Shown here one piece after another: positions 1 through 5,695 of a DNA stretch of 6,040 bases. This DNA comes from Sandarakinorhabdus sp. Lineage in GTDB: Bacteria > Pseudomonadota > Alphaproteobacteria > Sphingomonadales > Sphingomonadaceae. The notes beneath the pieces were generated by a model that saw nothing but the letters and a program-made list of their open reading frames with translations, searched no databases and was not told where the DNA came from. The stretch lies in assembly GCA_025458465.1 (NCBI GenBank), contig JALOSK010000124.1:1-6040 (forward strand). The letters run 5' to 3'. Position 1 is the stretch's first letter, and each line of letters starts with the position of its first letter. The position numbers were made by a program, and so were the translations under genes.

Positions 1-1382
1 GTGATGCTTTCATCCTTCATGTTGAACTTGCGATACTGGCCCTTCTGGAAGCCTTCCGGCCCGGCCACCACCATCGCGCCCAAGGCGTTGGTGCCCTGGA
101 TATGGCTGTTGTCATAGATTTCGATGCGCCCCGGCGGGCCATCCAGTTCGAAGATTTCGGCGAGTTCGCGCAACAGCCGCCCTTGCGTGGTGGTTTCCGC
201 CCGGCGGCGCTGGATGGCTTCTTCCGCATTGCGCTGGGCCTGTTCCACCAGCTTCTTCGCCGGGCCCCGCTGGGCATGGCGGATGGCGACCTTGCGCCCG
301 GCCTTTTCACCCAGCGCTGCGCCCAGCAGATCGGCTTCAGGCAGGCTGCGATCGAGCAGCAGTTCCTTCGGCGGCGGCAGTTCTTCGTAAAGCTGGGCCA
401 GGAAGCTTTGCAGCACCTCGGCCTCGTCCACGCCTTCGGTGTGGCTGGGGAAAAAGCTGCGATGGCCCCAGTTCTGGCCGCCGCGGATGAAGAAGACCTG
501 CACGCACACCGCGCCGCCATCGGTGGCCATGGCGATCACGTCGGCCTCGCTGGCGGCGCCTTCCGCGTTGATGGCCTGGCTGCCCTGGATGAAGGTGAGT
601 GCCTTCAGCCGGTCCCGCAGCACGGCAGCGCGTTCGAAGTCCATCGCTTCGGCGGCCTCGGTCATCGCGCTGGCCAGTTTCTTCTGCGCCTCCTGCGTGC
701 GCCCCGAAAGGAAGCCCTTCGCATCGGCGACCAGCTCGGCATAGGCGGCATCGTCGATGCGGCCGACGCATGGCGCCGAGCAGCGCTTGATCTGATAAAG
801 CAGGCAGGGCCGGCTGCGGTTGGCGAAGAAACTGTCCGTGCAGCTCCTCAGCAGGAACACCTTCTGCAGCGCGTTCAGCGTGGCGTTGACCGCGCCGGCG
901 CTGGCGAACGGGCCATAATAACTGCCCTTCGCCACCCGCGCGCCCCTGTGTTTGGAAATGCGCGGAAAATCATGATCTTCGCGCAACAGGATGAAGGGGA
1001 AGCTCTTGTCGTCGCGCAGCAGCACATTGTAGGGCGGCCGATGCCGCTTGATCAGCTGCGCTTCCAGCAGCAGGGCTTCGGCCTCGCTGTTGGTGGTCAC
1101 GATCTCCATGGCGCGCGTCTGCGCCACCATGCGCTGCAGCCGGCGGGGCAGGCGGGCAACCTGCGTGTAATTGGTCACCCGGTTCTTCAGCGTGCGCGCC
1201 TTGCCAACATACAGCACGTCGCCGCCGGCATCGAGCATGCGATAGACGCCGGGCCGCAGCGGCAGCGTCTTCACGACGCGGCGGATGGTCTCCACGCCCA
1301 GATCGAGATCGGGCGTGTCCTTGCCGCGCACGGCATAGGTCTGGCTCTCTTCCGAGAAACGGTCGGGCGGCGTGTCGGTCAT
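1..1382 (-). CDS. uvrC: UvrABC excinuclease subunit C, N-terminal 460 codons (3' end outside window)
   Basis: UvrC makes the 3' and 5' incisions around bulky DNA lesions after UvrA/UvrB loading, in the cytoplasm. Reading the minus strand from the ATG at 1382 gives 460 uninterrupted codons. A GIY-YIG nuclease domain lies at about residues 41-120 (GVY 45-47, YVGKA 58-62, R68, E107, N119). Four cysteines (C181, C193, C201, C205) are spaced 12, 8 and 4, the spacing I recall for the iron-sulfur ligands of E. coli UvrC. A UVR (UvrB-contact) helix pair lies at about 230-265. The RNase H-like nuclease domain begins with 'YDNSHIQG' (catalytic Asp D424). The rest of that domain and the HhH tail are missing only because the window ends; the family is usually about 600-650 aa. 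The frame stays open upstream, but I see no better start. There is no convincing Shine-Dalgarno: GGCAGG abuts the ATG. The gene is divergent from the NPP-family gene. Confidence 0.97.
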   Translation of the reverse strand, partial: MTDTPPDRFSEESQTYAVRGKDTPDLDLGVETIRRVVKTLPLRPGVYRMLDAGGDVLYVGKARTLKNRVTNYTQVARLPRRLQRMVAQTRAMEIVTTNSEAEALLLEAQLIKRHRPPYNVLLRDDKSFPFILLREDHDFPRISKHRGARVAKGSYYGPFASAGAVNATLNALQKVFLLRSCTDSFFANRSRPCLLYQIKRCSAPCVGRIDDAAYAELVADAKGFLSGRTQEAQKKLASAMTEAAEAMDFERAAVLRDRLKALTFIQGSQAINAEGAASEADVIAMATDGGAVCVQVFFIRGGQNWGHRSFFPSHTEGVDEAEVLQSFLAQLYEELPPPKELLLDRSLPEADLLGAALGEKAGRKVAIRHAQRGPAKKLVEQAQRNAEEAIQRRRAETTTQGRLLRELAEIFELDGPPGRIEIYDNSHIQGTNALGAMVVAGPEGFQKGQYRKFNMKDESI

Positions 1383-1444
1383 CCTGCCGCTGGCGATAGC
1401 CGGCCTGTCATTGCGAATCCACAGATGGCTGCTATCGCGCGACC
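1383..1444. promoter_or_regulatory. Divergent spacer with a perfect 8-bp inverted repeat
   Basis: This 62-bp gap separates the start codons of uvrC and the NPP-family gene, so it must hold signals for both unless promoters lie inside the genes. GCGATAGC (1393-1400) and GCTATCGC (1431-1438) are perfect inverted arms with a 30-bp interior. A weaker CTGT (1405-1408)/ACAG (1421-1424) pair is nested inside. The element TATCGC, a poor -10 candidate, occurs in each arm facing its own gene. On the plus strand TTGCGA (1411-1416) lies 16 bp upstream of TATCGC (1433-1438). The repeat is seen directly; an operator or promoter role is inference. It does not match the alphaproteobacterial LexA pattern (GTTC-N7-GTTC). 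Confidence 0.35.
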
Positions 1445-2713
1445 ATGATGATCACCCGCCTGCTCGCCCTGTCCGCCGCCCTGCTGCTGGCCGCCTGTGC
1501 CGGGAACGCGCCCCCGCCAGCCCCACCGCCGCCCCCACCGGCAACGGTGCAGGCGCCGGCCAACCCGGTGATCCTGATTTCCGTCGATGGCTTGCGGGCC
1601 GATTATCTGCAGCGCGGCCTGACGCCCAACATCAATGCGCTGGCCAGCAGGGGCGTCACCACGCCGGCGATGCGGCCCAGCTTTCCTTCGCTCACCTTCC
1701 CCAACCACTACACGCTGGTGACGGGCCTGCGGCCCGATCATCACGGCATCGTCAACAACAACATGCAGGATCCCGAACTGGGCCGCTTTGCCCTGTCCAT
1801 CCGGGAAGCCGTGGAAGAACCACGCTGGTGGAATGGCGGTGAACCGATCTGGGTGACCGCCGAACGCGCCGGCATCCCCACCGCCACCATGTTCTGGCCG
1901 GGCAGCGAGGCGGCGATCCGCGGCGTGCGTCCGCGCCGCTGGCTGAAGTTTGATGGCAAGATGCCCAACACCGCCCGCGTGGACCAGTTGCTGGCCTGGA
2001 TGGACGAGACCACGCGCCCCGGTTTTGCCACCCTCTATTTCGACACGGTTGATCACGACGGCCATGAATATGGCCCGGATTCGCCGCAGGTGAACGCCGC
2101 CGTGGCCGAGGTTGACGGCCAGATCGGCCGGTTGCTGGCTGGCCTGAAGGCGCGCGGCATCACCGCCAACATCATCCTGGTCGCCGATCACGGCATGGCG
2201 CAGGTGAGCGATGATCGCCGCATCTTCCTGAACGGTCTGCTCGATCCGGGGCTGTTCACGCTGGTGCATGGCGGTGCCGTTGCCGGTCTCAATCCGCTGC
2301 CCGGCCGTGAGCCGGCCGTGAAGGCCGCATTGTTGGCCCCGCACGATCACATGCAATGCTGGGAGAAGGCCAAGATCCCGACCCGCCTGCATTTTGGCAG
2401 CCATAAGCGCGTGCCGGCCATCATCTGTGCCGCCGAACCGGGCTGGATGATCTGGCTGTCGCCGCCGCCGGCAGACCGCCAGATGAGCCCGCTGGGCGGC
2501 ATGCATGGCTATGATCCGGCGCATCCCACCATGGCGGCCGCCTTTGTCGCCGCCGGCCCGGCGTTCAAGCCCGGCCTGGTGCTGCCGGCGTTCGACAATG
2601 TCGATGTGCACCCGCTGCTGCTGCGCCTGCTGGGCCTGCCGCCGATGCAGACCGATGGCAATGATGCCACACTCGCCCCCACGCTGGTTGCACCGGCTTC
2701 GCCAAGGCGCTAA
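1445..2713 (+). CDS. Nucleotide pyrophosphatase/phosphodiesterase (NPP) family lipoprotein, alkaline phosphatase superfamily
   Basis: This 422-aa protein belongs to the two-zinc NPP family, which hydrolyses nucleotide-type phosphodiesters and pyrophosphates through a threonine nucleophile. The expected residues are all present: D48 (SVDGLRADY), nucleophile T84 (LTFPNHYT), N105 near the oxyanion position, D203 and H207 (DHDGH), D248-H249 (ADHGM) and H354 (GMHGYD). The intervals agree well with the Xanthomonas NPP as I recall it (36 from Asp to Thr and 105 between the last two His, both equal). The N-terminus is a lipoprotein signal: R5, a hydrophobic stretch, then lipobox L15-A-A-C18, followed by a proline-rich linker (about 23-40). 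The mature protein should therefore be membrane-anchored and act outside the cytoplasm. The start is ATGATG at 1445/1448 with no visible Shine-Dalgarno. folB follows after 29 bp, suggesting co-transcription. The substrate cannot be read from the sequence; a phosphonoacetate-hydrolase-like or sphingomyelinase-like activity is possible within the superfamily. Confidence 0.9.
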   Translation: MMITRLLALSAALLLAACAGNAPPPAPPPPPPATVQAPANPVILISVDGLRADYLQRGLTPNINALASRGVTTPAMRPSFPSLTFPNHYTLVTGLRPDHHGIVNNNMQDPELGRFALSIREAVEEPRWWNGGEPIWVTAERAGIPTATMFWPGSEAAIRGVRPRRWLKFDGKMPNTARVDQLLAWMDETTRPGFATLYFDTVDHDGHEYGPDSPQVNAAVAEVDGQIGRLLAGLKARGITANIILVADHGMAQVSDDRRIFLNGLLDPGLFTLVHGGAVAGLNPLPGREPAVKAALLAPHDHMQCWEKAKIPTRLHFGSHKRVPAIICAAEPGWMIWLSPPPADRQMSPLGGMHGYDPAHPTMAAAFVAAGPAFKPGLVLPAFDNVDVHPLLLRLLGLPPMQTDGNDATLAPTLVAPASPRR

Positions 2714-2731
2714 CCCGCCGCCATCTCTGGC

Positions 2732-2735
2732 AGGA
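2732..2735 (+). promoter_or_regulatory. Ribosome binding site of the folB-like gene
   Basis: AGGA lies 7 nt before the ATG at 2743 and is a better Shine-Dalgarno than that of either flanking gene in this unit. It supports the 2743 start and independent translation initiation after the NPP stop codon at 2711-2713. Confidence 0.6.
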
Positions 2736-2742
2736 TTTTGCG

Positions 2743-3114
2743 ATGGGCAGTGAACTCACGCTGTGGGTGCGGGATGTGGAAGTGCCCGTGCTCACTGGCA
2801 TCTATTCGGAAGAAACCGGGCGGCCGCAGCCATTGCGGATCAGCGTGGAAGCCACGCTGGATGCCCAGCCGGCCTATGGCCCGGACACGCCACTGGCCGC
2901 CTCGCGCAATTATCTCGATCTGAAGGGTGCCATCACCGCCATTTCCACCGATGGCGTGCACTACACGCTGGTCGAATCGGTGGCCGATACCATCATCCGC
3001 CGCCTGCTGGCGCTGGATCCGCGCATCTCGGCGGTGGAGGTGGAGGTGCACAAGCTGGCGATCAGCGAGGCCGGCGAGGCCATCGGCATCACGCTGAAGC
3101 GGACGCGCGGCTGA
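2743..3114 (+). CDS. folB: Dihydroneopterin aldolase/epimerase family protein (FolB/FolX type)
   Basis: The 123-aa protein matches the small tunnel-fold family in length and pattern. FolB cleaves 7,8-dihydroneopterin to 6-hydroxymethyl-dihydropterin and glycolaldehyde in folate synthesis; FolX epimerises dihydroneopterin triphosphate. Features in order are: 'VRDVEVPVLTGIYSEE' (9-24) with the family Glu at 23/24; 'NYLDLKGAI' (56-64), equivalent to the usual D/N-Y segment; 'YTLVESVAD' (74-82) with the pterin-anchoring Glu E78; and 'VEVEVHKL' (98-105) with the candidate catalytic Lys K104. The start at 2743 has AGGA 7 nt upstream. The stop TGA overlaps the next ATG by one base, indicating translational coupling to the FolM-type reductase. 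I cannot firmly separate aldolase from epimerase by eye. The reductase partner is compatible with either, and FolX-FolM partnership is known from tetrahydromonapterin synthesis. Family confidence is high; the symbol is provisional. Confidence 0.85.
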   Translation: MGSELTLWVRDVEVPVLTGIYSEETGRPQPLRISVEATLDAQPAYGPDTPLAASRNYLDLKGAITAISTDGVHYTLVESVADTIIRRLLALDPRISAVEVEVHKLAISEAGEAIGITLKRTRG

Positions 3115-3872
3115 TGCCGCCGCTGGCCCTGGTGACGGCTGGCACCCGGCGCGTGGGGGCGGCGATCGCAGCTGAACTGGCGCGCGCCGGCTGGCGGCTG
3201 GCGCTGCATGCCCGTGCCGATGCCACGCTGGCGCCCGAACTGGCGGCGGTGCTGACGGAAACTGGCGTGGCGCACCATTGCTTCCTGGCCGATCTGGGCG
3301 AGACGGCCGAAGTGGATCGGCTGTGGGCCGAGGTTGCGGCGTGGGGCGGCGTGCCGGCGCTGGTGGTCAACAACGCCTCGCTGTTCGGAGACGACACGGC
3401 GGCCACGGCGACGGCGCAGTCGATCCGCCGGCACCAGGCGGTCAATTGCCACGCGCCGGTGCAGCTGACACGACTGCTGTGGCGTGACACGCCCGCTGGC
3501 GCACAGGCGGCATCGGTGCTGCTGCTCGATCAGCGCATTGCCCAGCCACATGGCGACCAGTTCGCCTACACGCTGTCGAAACTGGCGCTGGCGGGCGCCT
3601 TGCCGTTGCTGGCGCGCAGCCTGGCGCCCAAGGTGCGGGTGAACGGCGTTGCGCCGGGGCTCACCCTGCCCACGGCGGACTATACCCCCGCCCAGATGCA
3701 GCGGCTTGCCGACGCGATGCCCCTGCAACGCCTGCCCGATCCGGCGGCCGTGGCCAGCGCCGTTGCGTGGCTGGCCGGTGCGCAGACGGTGACGGGGCAG
3801 ACCATCTTCGTCGATGGCGGCGCCCACATGCACAGTTACGATCGCGATTTCGTGGCGCTGGAACGGGATTAG
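3114..3872 (+). CDS. SDR-family pteridine reductase, FolM/PTR1-like (dihydromonapterin/dihydrofolate reductase type)
   Basis: This 252-aa short-chain dehydrogenase/reductase is predicted to reduce dihydropterins with NADPH in the cytoplasm. The nucleotide-binding motif is TAGTRRVG (8-15), the T-G-x-x-x-R-x-G form of FolM and PTR1 rather than the classical TGxxxGxG. R34 after the second strand fits NADPH preference. NNAS (86-89) replaces the usual NNAG, as in PTR1. The active site has Asp instead of the SDR serine: D139, Y152 and K156, with spacing 13 and 4, which matches both Leishmania PTR1 and E. coli FolM as I remember them. N111, 'VNGVAPG' (176-182) and 'GQTIFVDGG' (228-236) complete the fold. 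The ATG shares its A with the folB stop (TGATG) and lacks a strong Shine-Dalgarno, so translation is probably coupled. Upstream in-frame ATGs, from 2763 on, lie inside folB and are rejected. The symbol folM is plausible but not assigned because substrate preference is unproven. Confidence 0.88.
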   Translation: MPPLALVTAGTRRVGAAIAAELARAGWRLALHARADATLAPELAAVLTETGVAHHCFLADLGETAEVDRLWAEVAAWGGVPALVVNNASLFGDDTAATATAQSIRRHQAVNCHAPVQLTRLLWRDTPAGAQAASVLLLDQRIAQPHGDQFAYTLSKLALAGALPLLARSLAPKVRVNGVAPGLTLPTADYTPAQMQRLADAMPLQRLPDPAAVASAVAWLAGAQTVTGQTIFVDGGAHMHSYDRDFVALERD

Positions 3873-3881
3873 CCCGTCGGA

Positions 3882-4700
3882 TCAGCCTGTTCTGCCGCAC
3901 GGCCCCAGGCTGGCCATCGCGTCCTGCCAGTCCTTCGCCAAGGCAGGATCGCCGCCGCCCGCCTGCGCCGGCAGCCGGGCCGGCAGCGCGCAAGCCAACC
4001 TGTACCAGAGCAAGGTGCCCGGTTCGACCCTCTGGGCCGATTCGTCGATGATGTCGCCGCGCGCGATCAGCACGCGGCGGGCTTCGCCGGGACGATTCTG
4101 CACCACCAGCGTGGCCGGCTTGCCGTCGCTGGTGGACAGGAAGAACTGGCTTTCGCTCTCGCCGGGGATGGTGCCGGTGGCGCGGAAGCCGTTGGTGATG
4201 CCGCGCACCTCCGGCACCTGGCCGCTGCGGGCATCCCGGGCCACGGCGCGCACCGTTTCGGCCATCGCGTCATCCCATGGCTGTTGCGCCCGGCGGCTGG
4301 CCAGCCGGGCAACGCCGCCGGGGCTTGGCGTGTTCAGGAACACCAGCGTGTCCAGGTTGCGCACGGCTGGTGCGCGGCCCCGCGAATCCACAGGGGCATC
4401 CCAGGCCCAGGTCAGCGTGCCCGGCACCGATGCTGGCGCGACCAGCACATTGGCCACCTGCGCCGTCACCAGCACGCGCACCCGGCCGGGTGCGACATCT
4501 GGTGCCTGCTTTTGTGACAGGGTGCGGGTGCGGGTGATGGTGGCGCGCACGATCACCGGGCTGGCCACCGCCAGTTCGGCCACATCGGCAAAGCTGGCCA
4601 GCCGGTCTGGCGACGGCGCGGCTTCCTGGGCCATGGCGACACCGGAACCGGGCGCAATCGTGGCAAGAATCAGGCAGATGGGCAGAATCAGACGGGGCAT
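3882..4700 (-). CDS. Secreted protein of unknown function, probably periplasmic, sphingomonad-type conserved hypothetical
   Basis: I do not recognise a named family or catalytic motif. The 272-aa product starts at the ATG at 4700 with a clear Sec signal peptide: R3, hydrophobic core about 4-16, and a likely signal peptidase I site after A22-M-A24, before Q25. An in-frame ATG at 4817 would add 39 Arg/Pro-rich residues ahead of the signal, so it is rejected. No lipobox or later membrane helix is seen. The mature part begins with 'FADVAELAVASPVIVRATI' (37-55), then a beta-rich central region. The C-terminal half holds the most family-like blocks: 'GTIPGESESQFFLST' (176-190), 'RGDIIDESA' (214-222) and 'LLWYRLACALP' (230-240). 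C237 and C268 are the only cysteines in the mature protein and could form a disulfide. From memory, similar uncharacterised proteins with a GE-S/T-E-S/T-Q-FL block and a WYRLAC-LP tail occur in sphingomonads. No Shine-Dalgarno is visible. The gene converges on the reductase and diverges from tonB. Confidence 0.8.
   Translation of the reverse strand: MPRLILPICLILATIAPGSGVAMAQEAAPSPDRLASFADVAELAVASPVIVRATITRTRTLSQKQAPDVAPGRVRVLVTAQVANVLVAPASVPGTLTWAWDAPVDSRGRAPAVRNLDTLVFLNTPSPGGVARLASRRAQQPWDDAMAETVRAVARDARSGQVPEVRGITNGFRATGTIPGESESQFFLSTSDGKPATLVVQNRPGEARRVLIARGDIIDESAQRVEPGTLLWYRLACALPARLPAQAGGGDPALAKDWQDAMASLGPCGRTG
3883..3912. terminator. GC-rich hairpin at the convergent 3' ends (weak terminator or 3'-end structure)
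   Basis: CAGCCTG (3883-3889) and CAGGCTG (3906-3912) are perfect inverted arms of 7 bp. The 16-nt interior can form a further short GCC/GGC stem around GCAC. The hairpin begins 10 bp after the reductase stop on the plus strand and overlaps the stop codon of the minus-strand gene. No T-tract follows on either strand, so a canonical intrinsic terminator is not supported. It may stabilise 3' ends or help Rho-dependent termination between the converging genes. The repeat is seen; the function is inference. Confidence 0.3.
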
Positions 4701-4975
4701 GGATGCATGGTAGCGGGGCAGGGGCGCCGCCGGCAACCTTTGCGCCAAAGGCCTCGCCACCCTCGGCAAAGCGGTAGGGAACAAACGCCGTCCAGCGCCG
4801 CCTTTCCTCTGGGGCAATCAACGTAGCGCGGCGAACTCTGGCCGGAATGTGGCAAAAAGCCGGTTGCGGCCCCAAGCGGCTTGCGGCTAAGGGGCGAGAC
4901 GAGGGAACGGCGCAGGGTTGAGGGGGGTCCTCTGTCCGCGGCTATTCCTGACGAAGAGGGAGTGCCAGTCCAGCC
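4701..4975. other. Non-coding divergent region between the secreted protein and tonB
   Basis: These 275 bp contain no ORF I can support on either strand. They should carry the promoters for tonB and for the minus-strand gene, but no strong sigma-70-type pair stands out; TTGAGG (4918-4923) followed 18 bp later by CTATTC (4942-4947) is the best weak candidate for tonB. An imperfect hairpin can form between GCAAAAAGCCG (4852-4862) and CGGCTTGC (4877-4884), with a 3-nt A bulge. I see no clear Fur-type palindrome. On the minus strand, an extra ATG at 4708 lies just upstream of the real start but is out of frame. Confidence 0.5.
4957..4962 (+). promoter_or_regulatory. Possible distant ribosome binding site of tonB
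   Basis: AGGGAG is the only purine-rich Shine-Dalgarno-like element before the ATG at 4976, but the spacing of 13 nt is longer than usual. It is 22 nt from the in-frame ATG at 4985 and 37 nt from the one at 5000, so it favours 4976 among the candidate starts. Confidence 0.3.
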
Positions 4976-5626
4976 ATGTCGTACATGGACGCACCTGCGA
5001 TGAGCAAGAACCGGCAGATCGCGCTGGGCGCGGTCGTCGTTCTGCACATCCTGCTTGGCTATGCCATTGTTTCCGGCTTCGCCATTTCGGTGGTGAAGAA
5101 GATCGTGGAACCGCTTGAAGCGGTGAACGTGAAGGAAGAGGCGCCGCCGCCGGATGAACCGCCGCCGCCGCCGCCGAAGGAAGTCGAAATTCCGCCTTAT
5201 GTGCCGCCACCCGAGGTGACGGTGCAGTCGGAAGCCCCGGCGCCGACGATCACCACCCAATCCACCGTGTCGACGCCGGATCCGCCCCGTGTGGCGCCGC
5301 CGGCGCCGCCAGCACCGCCGGCCCCGCCGGCCGTTGCCCCGACACCGGCGACGCCGCGTGGCCGTGGCAACGTCATCAGCACCGACGATTATCCCAGCGC
5401 CTCGCGTGCTGCGGAGGAAGAAGGTGTTGTGCGCGTGTCCTATGTGGTGGGCACCGATGGCCGCGTGAGCGAATGCCAGACCGTGCAGACGAGCGGGTTC
5501 AAGCGGCTTGATGATGCGGCCTGCAGCATCATCATGCGCCGCTGGCGGTTCAACCCGGCCACCCGTGACGGGCAGCCGGTGGTGGAACGCAAGACACAGC
5601 CGATCCGCTGGAAGCTGGAAAACTGA
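4976..5626 (+). CDS. tonB: TonB-family energy transducer
   Basis: TonB links the proton-driven ExbB-ExbD motor in the inner membrane to TonB-dependent receptors in the outer membrane. The 216-aa product has a short cytoplasmic tail (1-14) and one membrane helix (about 15-40). A proline/acid-rich periplasmic spacer follows (about 55-128), including a 3-residue 'APP' repeat at 107-119. The C-terminal TonB domain (about 139-216) has 'YPSASRAAEEEGVVRV', 'GTDGRV', 'SGFKRLDDAAC', 'MRRWRFNPA' and 'GQPVVER'. In the helix H24 corresponds to the conserved His of the E. coli SxxxH motif, but the Ser position is V20. C167 and C183 could form a disulfide. In-frame ATGs occur at 4976, 4985 and 5000; the first is chosen because an 'MSYMDAPAMS'-like opening looks usual for sphingomonad TonB from memory. 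exbB follows 69 bp downstream in the same direction. Confidence 0.93.
   Translation: MSYMDAPAMSKNRQIALGAVVVLHILLGYAIVSGFAISVVKKIVEPLEAVNVKEEAPPPDEPPPPPPKEVEIPPYVPPPEVTVQSEAPAPTITTQSTVSTPDPPRVAPPAPPAPPAPPAVAPTPATPRGRGNVISTDDYPSASRAAEEEGVVRVSYVVGTDGRVSECQTVQTSGFKRLDDAACSIIMRRWRFNPATRDGQPVVERKTQPIRWKLEN
5294..5332 (+). repeat. 9-bp tandem repeat encoding APP units in the TonB spacer
   Basis: Four successive Ala-Pro-Pro units plus a final Ala (TonB residues 107-119) are encoded by near-identical 9-bp units of GCN-CCG-CCN type. Together with the proline runs at 5149-5176, they form the rigid periplasmic spacer. Such repeats are prone to unit-number variation between strains. Confidence 0.75.
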
Positions 5627-5644
5627 TCATAACCAACAGGAATT

Positions 5645-5668
5645 CGGCACAGCGCACGCGCCGCGCCG
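5645..5668 (+). other. GC-rich hairpin between tonB and exbB
   Basis: CGGC (5645-5648) and GCG (5652-5654) can pair with CGC (5662-5664) and GCCG (5665-5668), leaving an ACA bulge and a 7-nt loop. No T-tract follows. It could be a partial attenuator or mRNA processing site that sets the TonB:ExbB ratio, but composition this rich in G and C gives such stems by chance. Confidence 0.2.
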
Positions 5669-5681
5669 GGCAACCATAACC

Positions 5682-5687
5682 GAGGGA
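5682..5687 (+). promoter_or_regulatory. Ribosome binding site of exbB
   Basis: GAGGGA ends 8 nt before the ATG at 5696 and is the strongest Shine-Dalgarno in the window. That fits the need for several ExbB copies per TonB in the motor complex. Confidence 0.7.
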
Positions 5688-5695
5688 AGAAGACA

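Noticed and set aside
1383..1444. LexA/SOS box controlling uvrC
   Set aside because: No GTTC-N7-GTTC (alphaproteobacterial) motif. The nested CTGT/ACAG pair has 12 bp between its halves rather than the 8 bp of the gamma-type box.
102..1448. Long plus-strand open frame (448 codons) opposite uvrC
   Set aside because: It lies entirely antisense to a well-recognised UvrC sequence and encodes a compositionally odd His/Arg/Ala-rich product, as expected from GC-rich antisense frames.
1379..2611. Long minus-strand open frame (410 codons) opposite the NPP-family gene
   Set aside because: The plus strand carries a complete set of NPP catalytic residues; the antisense product is rich in Arg, His, Gly and Gln without recognisable motifs.
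2961..3833. Minus-strand open frame (290 codons) opposite folB and the reductase
   Set aside because: It covers two well-supported plus-strand genes and has no domain; it is a composition shadow.
3814..4713. Plus-strand open frame (299 codons) opposite the secreted protein
   Set aside because: The minus frame has a proper signal peptide and coherent protein-like blocks, whereas this product is Ser/Arg/Ala-rich and low in hydrophobic core residues. It also overlaps the reductase end.
4701..4817. N-terminal extension of the secreted protein to an ATG at 4817
   Set aside because: It would add 39 Arg/Pro-rich residues before a complete signal peptide, and no ribosome binding site supports it.
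4918..4947. Sigma-70-type promoter for tonB (TTGAGG-N18-CTATTC)
   Set aside because: The -10 match is too poor to list as a separate feature; it is mentioned only as the best weak candidate.
4701..4975. Fur-type operator upstream of tonB
   Set aside because: TonB loci are often iron-regulated, so I looked for a Fur-type AT-rich palindrome, but nothing close enough to report is present.
5628..5681. Direct repeat CATAACC (5628-5634 and 5675-5681) in the tonB-exbB gap
   Set aside because: Seven bases recurring in a short gap is weak evidence, and nothing around it suggests a binding site or mobile-element footprint.
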